Of a stretch of DNA of 64,000 nt, positions 16,494-25,103 are shown piece by piece; within the stretch, counting starts at the first letter, position 1, and the number at the start of each line of letters is the position of its first letter. Under the pieces are notes generated by a model, which was not told the origin of the DNA, ran no database searches, and saw only the letters and a list, made by a program, of their open reading frames with translations. A program made the position numbers and the translations under genes. Source of the stretch: Chloroflexota bacterium (GTDB lineage: Bacteria; Chloroflexota; Anaerolineae; Aggregatilineales; Phototrophicaceae). The stretch is from assembly GCA_016223085.1 (NCBI GenBank), contig JACRPS010000006.1, positions 227,841 to 291,840 on the forward strand. Direction: 5' to 3'.

Positions 16494-17306
16494 ATGAGAT
16501 CAAGAAATATGGGACAGATGAACACTTTAAAAACGGATCTCCCGCAGGTGACTGAACCTGTGGGAGCGAAGAAACAACCGGTTGCAAAGCCGACCCGACG
16601 AAAAGGATGGTGGGTAATTGCCATCACTGTCATTAGCGCGATTGGGATAGTGGCAGCAGGCGCTGTCTATATCTGGTTTTCCGGCGGATCGGGGCAGCCC
16701 AGTAGTACAACTGCTGCGCCTGCTCTGACAGTCCAATTGGGTGATACCCGTACCCTATTTCACATTACGCCCGAAGAATCAGAAGTGCGTTTCATCATTG
16801 ATGAGACCCTGCTGGGTAATCGCAAAACCGTCGTCGGCAACACCGATGAAGTCACCGGGGATTTATTGGTAGACTTTCAAAATCCAGCCAACTCGCAGCT
16901 CGGCACGATACGGATCAACGTCAGGACACTGGAAACAGACAATGAATTTCGCACACGCGCTTTGCGTGGGCAAATTTTGCAGGCTGATCAGGCGGAGTTT
17001 GAATTTGCGGAATTTGTCCCGTCAGCTTTAACAGGTTTACCGGATACCGTGATATTGGGCGACTCGTTTGATTTCCAGATCACGGGCAATCTGACGGTGC
17101 ATGGGGTAACACATGAAGTCACCTTTAACGCAGTCATTACGCCGATCAGTGAAACCCGACTTGAAGGCAGTGCCTCTACCATCGTGTTGTATCGGGATTT
17201 CGGGATGACAATCCCCGAAGCACCCGGTGTTGCGGATGTGTCCGAAGAAGTAACGTTGCAAATCGACTTTGTGGCACTGGTAGCCGAAGGCGAAACGTTG
17301 CCCTGA
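16494..17306 (+). CDS. YceI-family lipid-binding protein, membrane-anchored
   Basis: The protein has up to 270 residues (ATG 16494; ATGs at 16509 and 16518 are possible later starts). A cytoplasmic tail and one membrane helix (about 38-62) precede a YceI domain with the signature region FHITPEESEVRF and a strand pattern ending in GVADVSEEVTLQIDF. YceI proteins form a lipocalin-like barrel that binds isoprenoid or quinone-like lipids. It lies 4 bases after the ZIP gene. Its role here could be quinone-linked electron transfer with the exported oxidase, which is speculative. Confidence 0.88.
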   Translation: MRSRNMGQMNTLKTDLPQVTEPVGAKKQPVAKPTRRKGWWVIAITVISAIGIVAAGAVYIWFSGGSGQPSSTTAAPALTVQLGDTRTLFHITPEESEVRFIIDETLLGNRKTVVGNTDEVTGDLLVDFQNPANSQLGTIRINVRTLETDNEFRTRALRGQILQADQAEFEFAEFVPSALTGLPDTVILGDSFDFQITGNLTVHGVTHEVTFNAVITPISETRLEGSASTIVLYRDFGMTIPEAPGVADVSEEVTLQIDFVALVAEGETLP

Positions 17307-17325
17307 GGCGGGGATAGGATAGGCT

Positions 17326-18018
17326 ATGGTGACGATGCGCCCTGCAACCGCTGATTCGCAGTCCGTGCAGGATTTCCTGAAAGCGGTCTACACGCTCCAA
17401 CAAAAGATGGAGCGTGTCTCCACTAACGCGCTTGCGGAGATGTTGTCCATTTCAGCCCCATCCGTCACCGATATGGCGCATCGCATGATGCTGGCTGAAC
17501 TGGTGAACTACGAAAAGTATCATGGTGTGCGGTTGACGGAAACAGGCGAACGTGAAGCGCTGCGTGTGATTCGACGGCATCGGCTGATTGAATTATATCT
17601 GGTCACGGATTTAGGTTACGCGCTGCATGAAGTTCATGATGAAGCCGAACAACTCGAACATGCAGTTTCAGATCGCTTTATCGCCGCGCTTGCTGAAAAA
17701 CTCGATCATCCAACCCTTGATTCGCATGGGGAAGTCATTCCAGGAATTGATGGGACTTGTCACTATCGAGAACTGCACACCCCGTCTCAATTCCCAATCG
17801 GTATCAAGGCGAAAGTCGCCTGTCTTAACTCAAACAACCCGGAAATCCTTCAGCATCTTATGGGTAAAGGCTTTACATTAGGATCGCAGGTCGAGATCAT
17901 CACACGAGAACCTTTTGAGGGTCCGCTTACGGTTCTGATTGACGGCAAAACGGTGATGGTGGGTTATACCGTCGCCACTTATATCTCAGTCGAACAAGAT
18001 AAAGGAGCAGGTAAATGA
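17326..18018 (+). CDS. DtxR/MntR-family metal-dependent repressor with FeoA-like domain
   Basis: A 230-residue regulator: N-terminal winged helix (SAPSVTDMAHRM as recognition region), the central metal-binding/dimer domain containing RRHRLIELYL and HDEAEQLEHAVSD, and a C-terminal FeoA/SH3-like domain (about 155-222). Length and order match DtxR and IdeR-type proteins that bind operators when loaded with Fe(II) or Mn(II). It follows the YceI gene by 19 bases and overlaps the next gene by 4 bases (ATGA). It probably regulates metal uptake, including the ZIP gene of its own operon, but no clear operator was recognised. Confidence 0.92.
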   Translation: MVTMRPATADSQSVQDFLKAVYTLQQKMERVSTNALAEMLSISAPSVTDMAHRMMLAELVNYEKYHGVRLTETGEREALRVIRRHRLIELYLVTDLGYALHEVHDEAEQLEHAVSDRFIAALAEKLDHPTLDSHGEVIPGIDGTCHYRELHTPSQFPIGIKAKVACLNSNNPEILQHLMGKGFTLGSQVEIITREPFEGPLTVLIDGKTVMVGYTVATYISVEQDKGAGK

Positions 18019-18536
18019 AGCAAGTTCGCGGTCTGTTTATGTTTATGTTGATACTCGCGGCGCTGGTCTATTCGCCAGTCTACGCCCATGAGGGACGCGA
18101 AGTTGGAGAGTATACCCTTGAAATTGGCTGGCGTGAGGAGCCTGCCTATACGGGTTTGATGAACGGTCCAGAAATTACCGTTAATCGGCACGGGGGTGAA
18201 GACGAGCATGATGAGGGAGAAGCGACTCCTGAAGCCGAAGGCGAACATACCAATACAGGCGAGGAAGATCATGCCGAGGAAAGCACAGGGGTCACGGGGT
18301 TAGAAGACACACTGCAAATCGAAGTCACCTTCGGACCCGCATCCAAAACCTTGTCTCTGCGTCCGGTGCGTAATGAACCGGGTCACTATACTGCTGACCT
18401 GATCCCTATGCGCCCCGGCGATTACACGTTCCGGGTATTTGGCACGATTGAAGGGATCGAGATTGACGAGACCTTTTCTGCATCTGACGGGCAGTTCAGC
18501 ACAGTTGAGCCGATTGAGGACATTCAGTTCCCCTAA
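18015..18536 (+). CDS. Secreted His/Asp/Glu-rich protein, probable metal binder
   Basis: A 173-residue protein with AAGGAG before the ATG. A signal peptide (about 1-24, ending VYA) is followed by a strand-rich region, an acidic His-containing linker (about 58-95, with HGGEDEHDEGE and HTNTGEEDHAEES) and a C-terminal beta-sandwich-like part (PGDYTFRVFG). The fold suggests a small Ig/cupredoxin-like protein; no Cys or canonical copper site is seen. It ends the oxidase-ZIP operon just before a terminator hairpin. A periplasmic or surface metal chaperone is the simplest reading. Confidence 0.75.
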   Translation: MKQVRGLFMFMLILAALVYSPVYAHEGREVGEYTLEIGWREEPAYTGLMNGPEITVNRHGGEDEHDEGEATPEAEGEHTNTGEEDHAEESTGVTGLEDTLQIEVTFGPASKTLSLRPVRNEPGHYTADLIPMRPGDYTFRVFGTIEGIEIDETFSASDGQFSTVEPIEDIQFP

Positions 18537-18562
18537 ATTACCTCATCTACATACGAAATTTG

Positions 18563-18591
18563 CGAAATGCTGAGGACAACTCAGCATTTCG
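18563..18591 (+). terminator. Terminator hairpin interrupted by an IS element
   Basis: A perfect 12-base-pair stem (CGAAATGCTGAG with CTCAGCATTTCG) and a 5-base loop follow the last gene of the operon. Where the T-run should be, the IS3-type end begins at 18594, so the insertion seems to have landed at the foot of the hairpin. Confidence 0.7.
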
Positions 18592-18593
18592 TG

Positions 18594-18619
18594 TGTAGTG
18601 ACCCCAAAAAGTTGGACAC
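18594..18619 (+). repeat. Left inverted repeat of the IS3 element
   Basis: Begins TGTAGTGACCCC and ends TTGGACAC; pairs with the right end at 19771-19796 with a few mismatches. Confidence 0.8.
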
Positions 18620-18633
18620 GAAAAGAGTGTTGC

Positions 18634-19523
18634 TTAACTGACCATCGCCCGCTGGTGTTGTTCACGCCAGTGCGCCTCTTCGGCAGGCGTGAGATAATCC
18701 AACGGTGAGTGGATGCGCTTGCGGGTGTACACATCCTCCAGAAAGTGCCGATCCGCTGGTAAGCGTCGTGAAAGTCGGCATACTCGCTCAGATCGACTTC
18801 CTCTTCCTTAATCGTGCGCATGAGACGCTCCGCATAGCCATTGTCCTCCGGTTTGCCGACCGCCGCCATGCTAATCTGGACGTGTGCTTCCTTCAACTGG
18901 TCGGTGTAGTCCTTGCAGGCATACTGAAGCCCCTGGTCGCTGTGGTGGATCAGCGGGGAGTGACCGCCCGCCAGCACCCGCTCCAGTGCCTTGAGCGTCA
19001 GGTGATGATCCAGAGAGCGGCTCAGATGCCAGCCGCGCACGGCACAGGTGAACACATCCATCAGCACCGCCAGATAGACAAAGCCATGCTCCAGCCGCAC
19101 GTAGGTGATATCCGCCACCCAGATGTCGTCCGGGCGCGCAGTAGTCTCCCCCTTGACCAGGTTGGGATAACGCGGGAAGGGATGGTCGCTGTTGGTCGTG
19201 CGCGTCTTGCGCTTTTTCACCGGGCGCTGCAAGCCCAACTGCTACATCAGCCGCTGGATGCGCTTGTGATTGACCGTCCAGCCCGCTCGGCGCAGCAGCG
19301 CGGTCAGACGGCGATAGCCATAGGTGGGGTACTCACCCGCCAGTGTCAGCAGCGCTTGGCGCAGTCCTTCGGTTTCGGTCTCCTCAGCAGCGTGGTAAAA
19401 CGTGCTGCGCGCCAGCCCGACGACCGCACAGATCTCTGCCAGCGGATAGGCTTCTACTTGCAGCCTCATGACCCCTTGCCGTTTCTGCGCGATGTCCCAT
19501 CCAGCAAGCGCGAGGCTTTTTTT
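18634..19523 (-). pseudogene. IS3 transposase OrfB (DDE integrase), broken
   Basis: The minus-strand frame opens at the slippery A-run (19523) or at the ATG at 19469. It encodes the HTH_21 region, then the DDE core: VADITY with the first Asp, HHSDQG with the second Asp, and the region around NGYAERLMRTIKEE with the Glu. A TAG at 19242-19244 interrupts it after KRIQRLM. Near 18741 a missing base shifts the frame after YQRIGTF; the proper tail (LEDVYTRKRIHSPLDYLTP) continues in another frame to the stop at 18634. Both lesions make it non-functional. Confidence 0.88.
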
Positions 19524-19762
19524 GCGATCTCCAACTGCATTGTCAGCTTCCCGACCATCTGCTCCAGCTCCGCGATCCGCTCCGCTTCTCTGCTTCTAAA
19601 CGCGCCTTTCTCAAACGCCTTCGGCGCGGCTGCCAGAAACTGCGCTTTCCAGTCGTTGACCATCTGCGCCGTCAGCTCATACTCCCGACACGCCTCGGCG
19701 ACCGTCTTTTCCCCGCTCAGCAGTTCCAGCACCACCCGGCTCTTGAACATAGGATACTTCAT
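19466..19762 (-). CDS. IS3 OrfA (helix-turn-helix protein)
   Basis: A 98-residue intact OrfA with an N-terminal helix-turn-helix (VAEACREYELTAQMVNDWK) and a C-terminal leucine-zipper helix (AELEQMVGKLTMQLEIAKK). The A-run that encodes the Lys pair is the expected -1 frameshift site joining OrfA to OrfB. It overlaps orfB by 4 bases. It can bind the element ends but cannot move it alone. Confidence 0.88.
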   Translation of the reverse strand: MKYPMFKSRVVLELLSGEKTVAEACREYELTAQMVNDWKAQFLAAAPKAFEKGAFRSREAERIAELEQMVGKLTMQLEIAKKASRLLDGTSRRNGKGS

Positions 19763-19770
19763 TTAGCCCT

Positions 19771-19796
19771 GTGTCCAATCTGTGGGGGTCAGTACA
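19771..19796 (-). repeat. Right inverted repeat of the IS3 element
   Basis: Read on the minus strand it begins TGTACTGACCCC and ends TTGGACAC, matching the left end. Confidence 0.8.
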
Positions 19797-20030
19797 GGGC
19801 CTTAAACACATTCATCTTCATGTTACACCGCGATCACCCTTACACCTACCGGCCATAATCCCATTCATATGGTTAAGTGTCTTAACGGGTATGTTGGAAA
19901 GCCTAAAATTGCGACGACCAGTTTCAGATATCTCAGTTGAAGCTGTTGCGGTGCCATTGAAAGCCGCATCTGAACAGATGAGGCAAATACTAGTAATTAT
20001 TTTTTATAATGTGCTGTCAAATACAAATTA

Positions 20031-20065
20031 CCGTACATAGTCGTTGCATCGAAGACCATGTACGG
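20031..20065. repeat. Inverted repeat downstream of the primase gene
   Basis: Arms CCGTACAT and ATGTACGG with a 19-base loop, just after the primase stop. It may be a transcription end or a leftover site. The rest of 19797-20087 is A/T-rich and shows no credible gene. Confidence 0.3.
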
Positions 20066-20087
20066 CATATAGGGTTTAAACGGTTTT

Positions 20088-22661
20088 TCAGCGTATTCCA
20101 TTTTCAATTGGTAGTACATCGTAGCGGCGCATCATGTCGCGTACCTCAGCGGGCCGAACCCCATAGGTCATGCCTTCGGGAGTGCGTTTACGTCGCCCAT
20201 CATCCAGCAGGTGCAGCCGCTTGAGGATGTGACCAATCCACTGCGCGTCGCCGAATTTTTCGCTGGGTTGTCCCATCAGTCGGGCAACTTCCTCTCGCAC
20301 TGCCCCCGCCTTCAGCCAGACGATTTCCGTCTGATTGCGGGTCATGATTTCCAGCGCCTGTAAGACAGCTTCCTCTCGGTCACTAAGGGCTTTCCCCTCG
20401 CTGACCTGCTCATCCCACTCCGCCGCGTCCGAAATGGCTTGCAGCAACCCCGTCACTGCGCCACGCTCTTCAAAAAAGGCAGCCAATGCGACCAGCGGCG
20501 ACCACAGTTCTCCAGAGCGGTTGTGCAACCGGTGCAAATCGGGGCGTTCAAAGTAGTTGCGGTGTACATGCGCGAAATCACTCAACGCGAGATTGTAGAG
20601 TTGGTGACGGATGGCAGCCGCATCAAAGTCTGCTGGAAACGCCTGCATTTTGCGATCCGTGCGGCGCATGGGAATAGCGATGCAGCGACTGGCGAGAATG
20701 TCCTCCAGCCCGGCAATTGCCGCCAGGATTTTTGGTGAGTAAACATCGAATGCCTGAGGTTTCATGTCATCACCCATCAGCCTGATCGCGGGCATCCCGG
20801 CTTTATAGCCGCTGTTGAGCAGCTGGCGAATCTGCTGCATTCCCGGATCACGCGGATTGTGATAGCGTTCGGCTTCATCAATCCCGACCGTGCAGCTCGT
20901 GGTGTGAATCAGACGGAACATGCTTGGTCCCGTGGGGTCAGAAGTGTTGACCATGTTGAACGCCAACGGTTGCGCGACCCGCAACACAGTACTTTTGCCG
21001 CTGTTCTTAGGTCCGTTCAACGCCAGATACGGATAGGCCGGAAACATGGTATAGAAGTACGTGCCGATGACCCACAGCGTCAAAATGCGGCTTTCCACCG
21101 GCGAACGGAAATCGACATAGCGGGTGAAAACATCATGCACGGCGTTAAACACCGCGCCCGGTTCAACTGCCTCTCCATTCAGAAAACGCTGCACATCCCG
21201 ATAGCGCCAGCGCATCAGAAATTCGCAGGCATCCGGCAGCGTCCGCAGCGCCACTTCCTGCCCATTCAACTGAATGATCTGCTGCTCGGTTAAACGCCGC
21301 AGCTCGCGGGTGCTGGTGACGAGGTATGGCTGCGTGTTGAGACGATTGTCCTTCGTCCGTTCGATAATGGTCACGGTCAGCATCGCTACGTCGCGGTGGA
21401 AACCCAGCGCGGGCGAGAGCAATGGTATGTCATCGTTGAGAATTTCGGGCATTCCCTCCTCCTGTACACTCCGATTCGGTTGAACCTGCTGCGCTGCCTT
21501 GAGCAAGTCGTTGAACATGCGTGCCTTGATGCCGATTTTCGCCATCTGACTTTTGAAGTTCGCCATGCCGAACTCGTCCAGTTGAACGGCATACTGAAAC
21601 AGATGACGGACCGAATCCTCTCGTGCCAGTCCCATCAAACTGCCGACCCTCTGCACTTCCGCTTCGAGCCAGGGGATAGCGAGATTGAGCAGGTTCGCCG
21701 CCTGCTCCGGTGTGGCATTTGCCTTGGCTAACCACTCATTCGCATCCTTCACTTCACTTGGAAAACGCGGGATATGTGCCGCTACACCGATGCTCTGGCA
21801 TAGCATCCGTACTTTTTCCGCTGTTTCCGGTACATTGTCCAGCGCGACGAATACACGGCGATGCTGCTTCAACCTGGCGAGTAAATCCTCTGAGAGGCTC
21901 ATCCCGCACAGCCCGACAGCCGCGATGCCCCACTCCGCAAACGTGATCGCATCGGCCTGCCCCTCGACAATCACTACTTGTTCAGCATCCTCTGCATACA
22001 GGGGATTGAAATACGGCTGCCGCTCGCCGATGACCTCGCGGGGCGGGTTATAGTGTCGCTTGGCAGCGATGGATCGTCCGCTGACATAGACCAATCGCCC
22101 TTGATGCAAGTGGACGTAGACCAGCATCTCCGCAGGAAAATCCTGAATGACCTTGCGCCAGGAGTCGGAGAGATTGAGGTCAGCCAGCAGAGAGCGCTTA
22201 TCGACAGGCATGTACCCCAATCGTGCTGTGCGAATAGTCGGAAGCTGCCAGCCACGTGTCTTTGTCACGTACTCCAGCGCGGGTTGATGTTTCAGCAGCG
22301 CATCATGGAGTCGTGCTACTAACTGGCGTTCTGCCCAACTGTGTGAGCGTCGAAACGTCGGATCCGCCTCAATCGTGATACCTGCCCGCTCGGCGAGATA
22401 CTTCACCACTTCTATAAACTGATTGGCATCCCGGTTGTTCCAGCCTGAGCCGTAACCGAGGTAGTAACGCCCGACAAAATCGAACACATCCCCGTGTTCG
22501 CCTTTCGAGTTCCAAAAGTAGAACCCGGTGCGCGGTGTCACCACCAGGCTGTCGTGTTCGATGCTGACAAAACGGTTGCCCTGTTTCTTCAAACTGTACT
22601 TTTCATTCACCACCTCCTCAATCGGGTTGCGACTGCGGATGTGTTCCAGATCAATGCTCAT
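20088..22661 (-). CDS. Plasmid/phage-type primase-helicase (TOPRIM plus P-loop ATPase)
   Basis: The ATG at 22661 follows GGAGATAGGACG. The 857-residue protein starts like a DnaG-type CHC2 domain (RNPIEEVV, GFYFWNSKGEHGDVFDFV), but the usual zinc Cys are absent. A TOPRIM domain follows with VVIVEGQAD (Glu233) and an FVALDN acidic motif. The C-terminal half has a helicase-like P-loop GPKNSGKST (about 551-559), a Walker B VGIDEAE (about 594) and an arginine-rich ending. This is the layout of primase-helicases on plasmids and integrative elements. It lies beside parB and parA on the same strand, forming a replication and maintenance module. Confidence 0.85.
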   Translation of the reverse strand: MSIDLEHIRSRNPIEEVVNEKYSLKKQGNRFVSIEHDSLVVTPRTGFYFWNSKGEHGDVFDFVGRYYLGYGSGWNNRDANQFIEVVKYLAERAGITIEADPTFRRSHSWAERQLVARLHDALLKHQPALEYVTKTRGWQLPTIRTARLGYMPVDKRSLLADLNLSDSWRKVIQDFPAEMLVYVHLHQGRLVYVSGRSIAAKRHYNPPREVIGERQPYFNPLYAEDAEQVVIVEGQADAITFAEWGIAAVGLCGMSLSEDLLARLKQHRRVFVALDNVPETAEKVRMLCQSIGVAAHIPRFPSEVKDANEWLAKANATPEQAANLLNLAIPWLEAEVQRVGSLMGLAREDSVRHLFQYAVQLDEFGMANFKSQMAKIGIKARMFNDLLKAAQQVQPNRSVQEEGMPEILNDDIPLLSPALGFHRDVAMLTVTIIERTKDNRLNTQPYLVTSTRELRRLTEQQIIQLNGQEVALRTLPDACEFLMRWRYRDVQRFLNGEAVEPGAVFNAVHDVFTRYVDFRSPVESRILTLWVIGTYFYTMFPAYPYLALNGPKNSGKSTVLRVAQPLAFNMVNTSDPTGPSMFRLIHTTSCTVGIDEAERYHNPRDPGMQQIRQLLNSGYKAGMPAIRLMGDDMKPQAFDVYSPKILAAIAGLEDILASRCIAIPMRRTDRKMQAFPADFDAAAIRHQLYNLALSDFAHVHRNYFERPDLHRLHNRSGELWSPLVALAAFFEERGAVTGLLQAISDAAEWDEQVSEGKALSDREEAVLQALEIMTRNQTEIVWLKAGAVREEVARLMGQPSEKFGDAQWIGHILKRLHLLDDGRRKRTPEGMTYGVRPAEVRDMMRRYDVLPIENGIR

Positions 22662-22754
22662 CGTCCTATCTCCAGGCGTGTTGAACAGAAGTCGTGTGAA
22701 AAACATGACGGAAGTTGCTCAAATTCACTTGCGCGGAGAGTCGGGACGTGATAC

Positions 22755-22779
22755 ATTGTTGAGTGTCTAGGTCAACAAT
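22755..22779. promoter_or_regulatory. Inverted repeat upstream of the primase gene
   Basis: Perfect 8-base arms ATTGTTGA and TCAACAAT, 9-base spacer, about 94 bases before the primase start. A candidate operator or initiator-binding site; no partner is identified. Confidence 0.35.
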
Positions 22780-22808
22780 TATCTTGTCAGCCGCGTCTCC
22801 AGCGCCCG

Positions 22809-22833
22809 CCCACCGTTCCAGCCGGTGGGTTTT
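22809..22833 (+). terminator. Plus-strand hairpin with T-run
   Basis: Stem CCCACCG/CGGTGGG with a 7-base loop, then TTTT. No plus-strand protein gene ends here, so it might end a small antisense RNA opposite the primase leader, or be chance. Confidence 0.35.
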
Positions 22834-22888
22834 GGCTTTATAGGCTAGGTGGTGCGCGTGTCAATTGTTTCACGAGATACGCCCCATC

Positions 22889-22908
22889 TTGTAACCACGT
22901 GGTTACAA
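22889..22908. other. CACGTG-centred palindrome, candidate parS centromere
   Basis: A perfect 20-base palindrome with half-site TTGTAACCAC, two bases from the end of the parB-type gene. Like chromosomal parS sites it is centred on CACGTG. A nearby TGTTTCACG at 22866-22874 equals one half of the classical chromosomal parS. ParB binding is inferred from proximity and symmetry. Confidence 0.55.
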
Positions 22909-22910
22909 TC

Positions 22911-24125
22911 TCATTGATCGAGTAAATGCTGTTCAGCTTCATCCAGCAATCGTCTCAAACCGTGAATGTAGGCTCGTGCCAAATCAGGATTGTTTTCCTG
23001 CCCAAGCAGCGCCCGTGCAACATCCTGGGCTGAAGTGTTGGTTGTGCTGCGTGCTAACTTGGCAAGCTGAAGTGCGTTTCGTGATAAGGATTTTGTGTTC
23101 TCCTCGTCGTCACTACTCTCAGCATCTACTCCACCAGCCTCACAAATCTCTTTGACCTGTTTGCTCGTCAGGTTCAGATCAATGATTTGGCGGAGAAGTT
23201 CTGCATGGTATTGGCTGGATAATGTGATGACGTGACGCAGCTTTCCTTCCTCAATGTTGTAACGATCCGCCATTTCCAGCGCTTCATCGCTCAGTTTGAG
23301 CAGCGCCTTATAGCGACTCAAGTGCATTCGGCTGATGCCACCCATCGCGGTCAGGATTTCGCCTGTGAATTCCTGCTTGCTACGCAAATCCAGATCAAGT
23401 GCCTGACGGTAAAAATCATTTGTGACAGAACTCGCAGGCAGCTCGTAACCGTGAACCGTGAGCAAGAGGAGCGCTGCCTGCCGTGCCATCGCTATCGCAG
23501 ATAAGCCTGTCCGTGCCGTGTTTTCTTTCGCCTGTCGAAAAGGGGAATAGGACTCAGCCGGAATGACAATACACGGGATCATCCCATCGCCAGTGTAACC
23601 AGCGATGAAGTCACGTAACAGCCACGTTGCCCAGTAGCGCCGCTCGCCCGTCTCTATCCGAAACTGCTGCATCACGCCCTGTGACACATCAACGACGGTC
23701 AGCGGATTGACCTGCCCATCATCGCGGATCGTGGTCGCCAGATTAACCAAATCGCGCAGCAGGTTTTCTTCGGGTGATAGAGGTGATTTGTGTTCGTCAT
23801 CGCCTTCATCATCGGGATTCGGCAGCAGGTCGAGTAAACCATCGAACGGTCTTCCCTTTTGCCGTGCCGCCAACTGCGCCATCTGCACTAACTCGCGCAG
23901 TGCCTGTGTAGGCGTGAGCCGGTTGTCGTGGAAGGCGTGATAGATGCGTTCCGGCAGCACGCGCCGGGGTTGAATGGGATCGGGGCGCACCAGCTCAAGC
24001 AGGATACGCTCAACGCGCAGCCCATGTTCCTGAAATTCCGCCAGCGCCTCGCCACCAAGGATGTCCTCGGTGACGGAAGCAAGCAGGGCATCGAGCTTAG
24101 CGGTGTTATCGCGTTTGCCGCTCAT
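22911..24125 (-). CDS. parB: ParB-like partition protein
   Basis: A 404-residue protein. The N-terminal half has a ParB/sulfiredoxin-like nuclease fold with LVRPDPIQPRR and the GERRYWA box (about 158-164), the CTP-binding/clamp region of ParB. A long inserted segment (about 75-125, acidic) lies before the box. The middle contains a helix-turn-helix around MGGISRMHLSRYKALL and the C-terminus is helical. It starts within the parA stop (ATGA overlap), so both are coexpressed. It should bind a centromere; the palindrome at 22889-22908 is the best candidate. Confidence 0.88.
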   Translation of the reverse strand: MSGKRDNTAKLDALLASVTEDILGGEALAEFQEHGLRVERILLELVRPDPIQPRRVLPERIYHAFHDNRLTPTQALRELVQMAQLAARQKGRPFDGLLDLLPNPDDEGDDEHKSPLSPEENLLRDLVNLATTIRDDGQVNPLTVVDVSQGVMQQFRIETGERRYWATWLLRDFIAGYTGDGMIPCIVIPAESYSPFRQAKENTARTGLSAIAMARQAALLLLTVHGYELPASSVTNDFYRQALDLDLRSKQEFTGEILTAMGGISRMHLSRYKALLKLSDEALEMADRYNIEEGKLRHVITLSSQYHAELLRQIIDLNLTSKQVKEICEAGGVDAESSDDEENTKSLSRNALQLAKLARSTTNTSAQDVARALLGQENNPDLARAYIHGLRRLLDEAEQHLLDQ

Positions 24126-24946
24126 GCTGCGCTGCCTTTCAGCCGTTTCACCAACGTCCCGATAAGTTGGGCATAGGCACGGCTGGCTGGGGCTTTGGGA
24201 TCATGCGAGAAAATACTAAGGTGTTCGCGGTGAGCATATGACACCGCTTCATTCGCCGGGATCACCCCACACAGCAGCCGTCCGAGGATATTGTGCCCCT
24301 TGAGTTCATCGAGCAGGTGATTGTGTCCCTTCACGCGGCTGTCCATCTTGGTCACGAGGATACCGCTCACACGGAGGTCGGGCCGTCGCCAGCCTTCGCG
24401 CACATCATTGATCTTGCTCATCACACTGAGCAGTCCAACAGTTTCCAGATAGCGCGGCTCAACAGGAATAATCGCATCAGTAGCGGCGACTAAAGCCATC
24501 TCCGTCATCAGCGAGAAGGATGGACGTGTGTCAATCACCACCGCTGCGTAATGTCCGGCGATACGTGAGAGCGGATCAGCGAGGCGATACGGCGCACCCG
24601 CTACCCCCATGAGTTCCCGCTCGCCGCCTTCGAGCAGGGGCGAAGCGGGCAGCACATGGAGATCAGCATCCCAGTGACTCTGGATAATCACACTTGCCAT
24701 CACCTGTGGGGCAGCTTGGCGATCTGCCATCAGCACCGAATACAGGCTGTCATCCGTGCCGAAGTCATTGCGCCCAGTGGTGACGAGCGTGGCATGGCTC
24801 TGGCTGTCAGTGTCGATCAACAGCACTCGGCAGTTTGCTGCCCCAGCGCGCCGAAGCAACCCAGTCAGCCCGAAAGCGATGTTGGTGGCGGATGTCGATT
24901 TCCCGACACCCCCTTTGTGGTTGGTTAAGACGAAAACGCGGGTCAT
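24122..24946 (-). CDS. parA: ParA-type partition ATPase
   Basis: A 274-residue ATPase with the deviant Walker A motif KGGVGKST (11-18), a Walker A' LLIDTDSQ and Walker B YAAVVIDTRPS, all diagnostic of ParA/MinD-family partition ATPases. AGGAGG lies just before the ATG. There is no N-terminal HTH, so it is the short (type Ib-like or chromosomal-like) form. With ParB it would segregate a low-copy replicon or stabilise an integrated element. The short palindrome CGAAC-G-GTTCG at 24969-24979, just upstream, may be an operator. Confidence 0.93.
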   Translation of the reverse strand: MTRVFVLTNHKGGVGKSTSATNIAFGLTGLLRRAGAANCRVLLIDTDSQSHATLVTTGRNDFGTDDSLYSVLMADRQAAPQVMASVIIQSHWDADLHVLPASPLLEGGERELMGVAGAPYRLADPLSRIAGHYAAVVIDTRPSFSLMTEMALVAATDAIIPVEPRYLETVGLLSVMSKINDVREGWRRPDLRVSGILVTKMDSRVKGHNHLLDELKGHNILGRLLCGVIPANEAVSYAHREHLSIFSHDPKAPASRAYAQLIGTLVKRLKGSAA

Positions 24947-25103
24947 GGAAAACCTCCTATACGTTTGACGAACGGTTCGCCGAGAGGCTGCCGACCCTGT
25001 TACACTTGTTTGCAGGGTCGCGCTGCCAGCGCCAGCGAGACTTCATGGTGGCTGGGGGAGGGGAAGGTCTCTCCCTGTCCACCGCAAAGCACAAGCTCAG
25101 TTG

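Larger units (their letters stand above)
18594..19796 (-). mobile_element. IS3-family insertion sequence, decayed
   Basis: About 1.2 kb bounded by imperfect inverted repeats of 26 bases that share the blocks TGACCCC and TTGGACAC. It carries orfA and orfB in the minus direction with an A7G slippery run at 19516-19523 that would allow the -1 frameshift used by IS3 elements. orfB has an in-frame stop and a frameshift, so the copy should not transpose by itself. No clear target duplication is visible next to the ends. Confidence 0.9.

Noticed and set aside
18705..19766. Plus-strand frame across the IS element
   Set aside because: Antisense to the transposase genes, which carry the DDE and HTH motifs.
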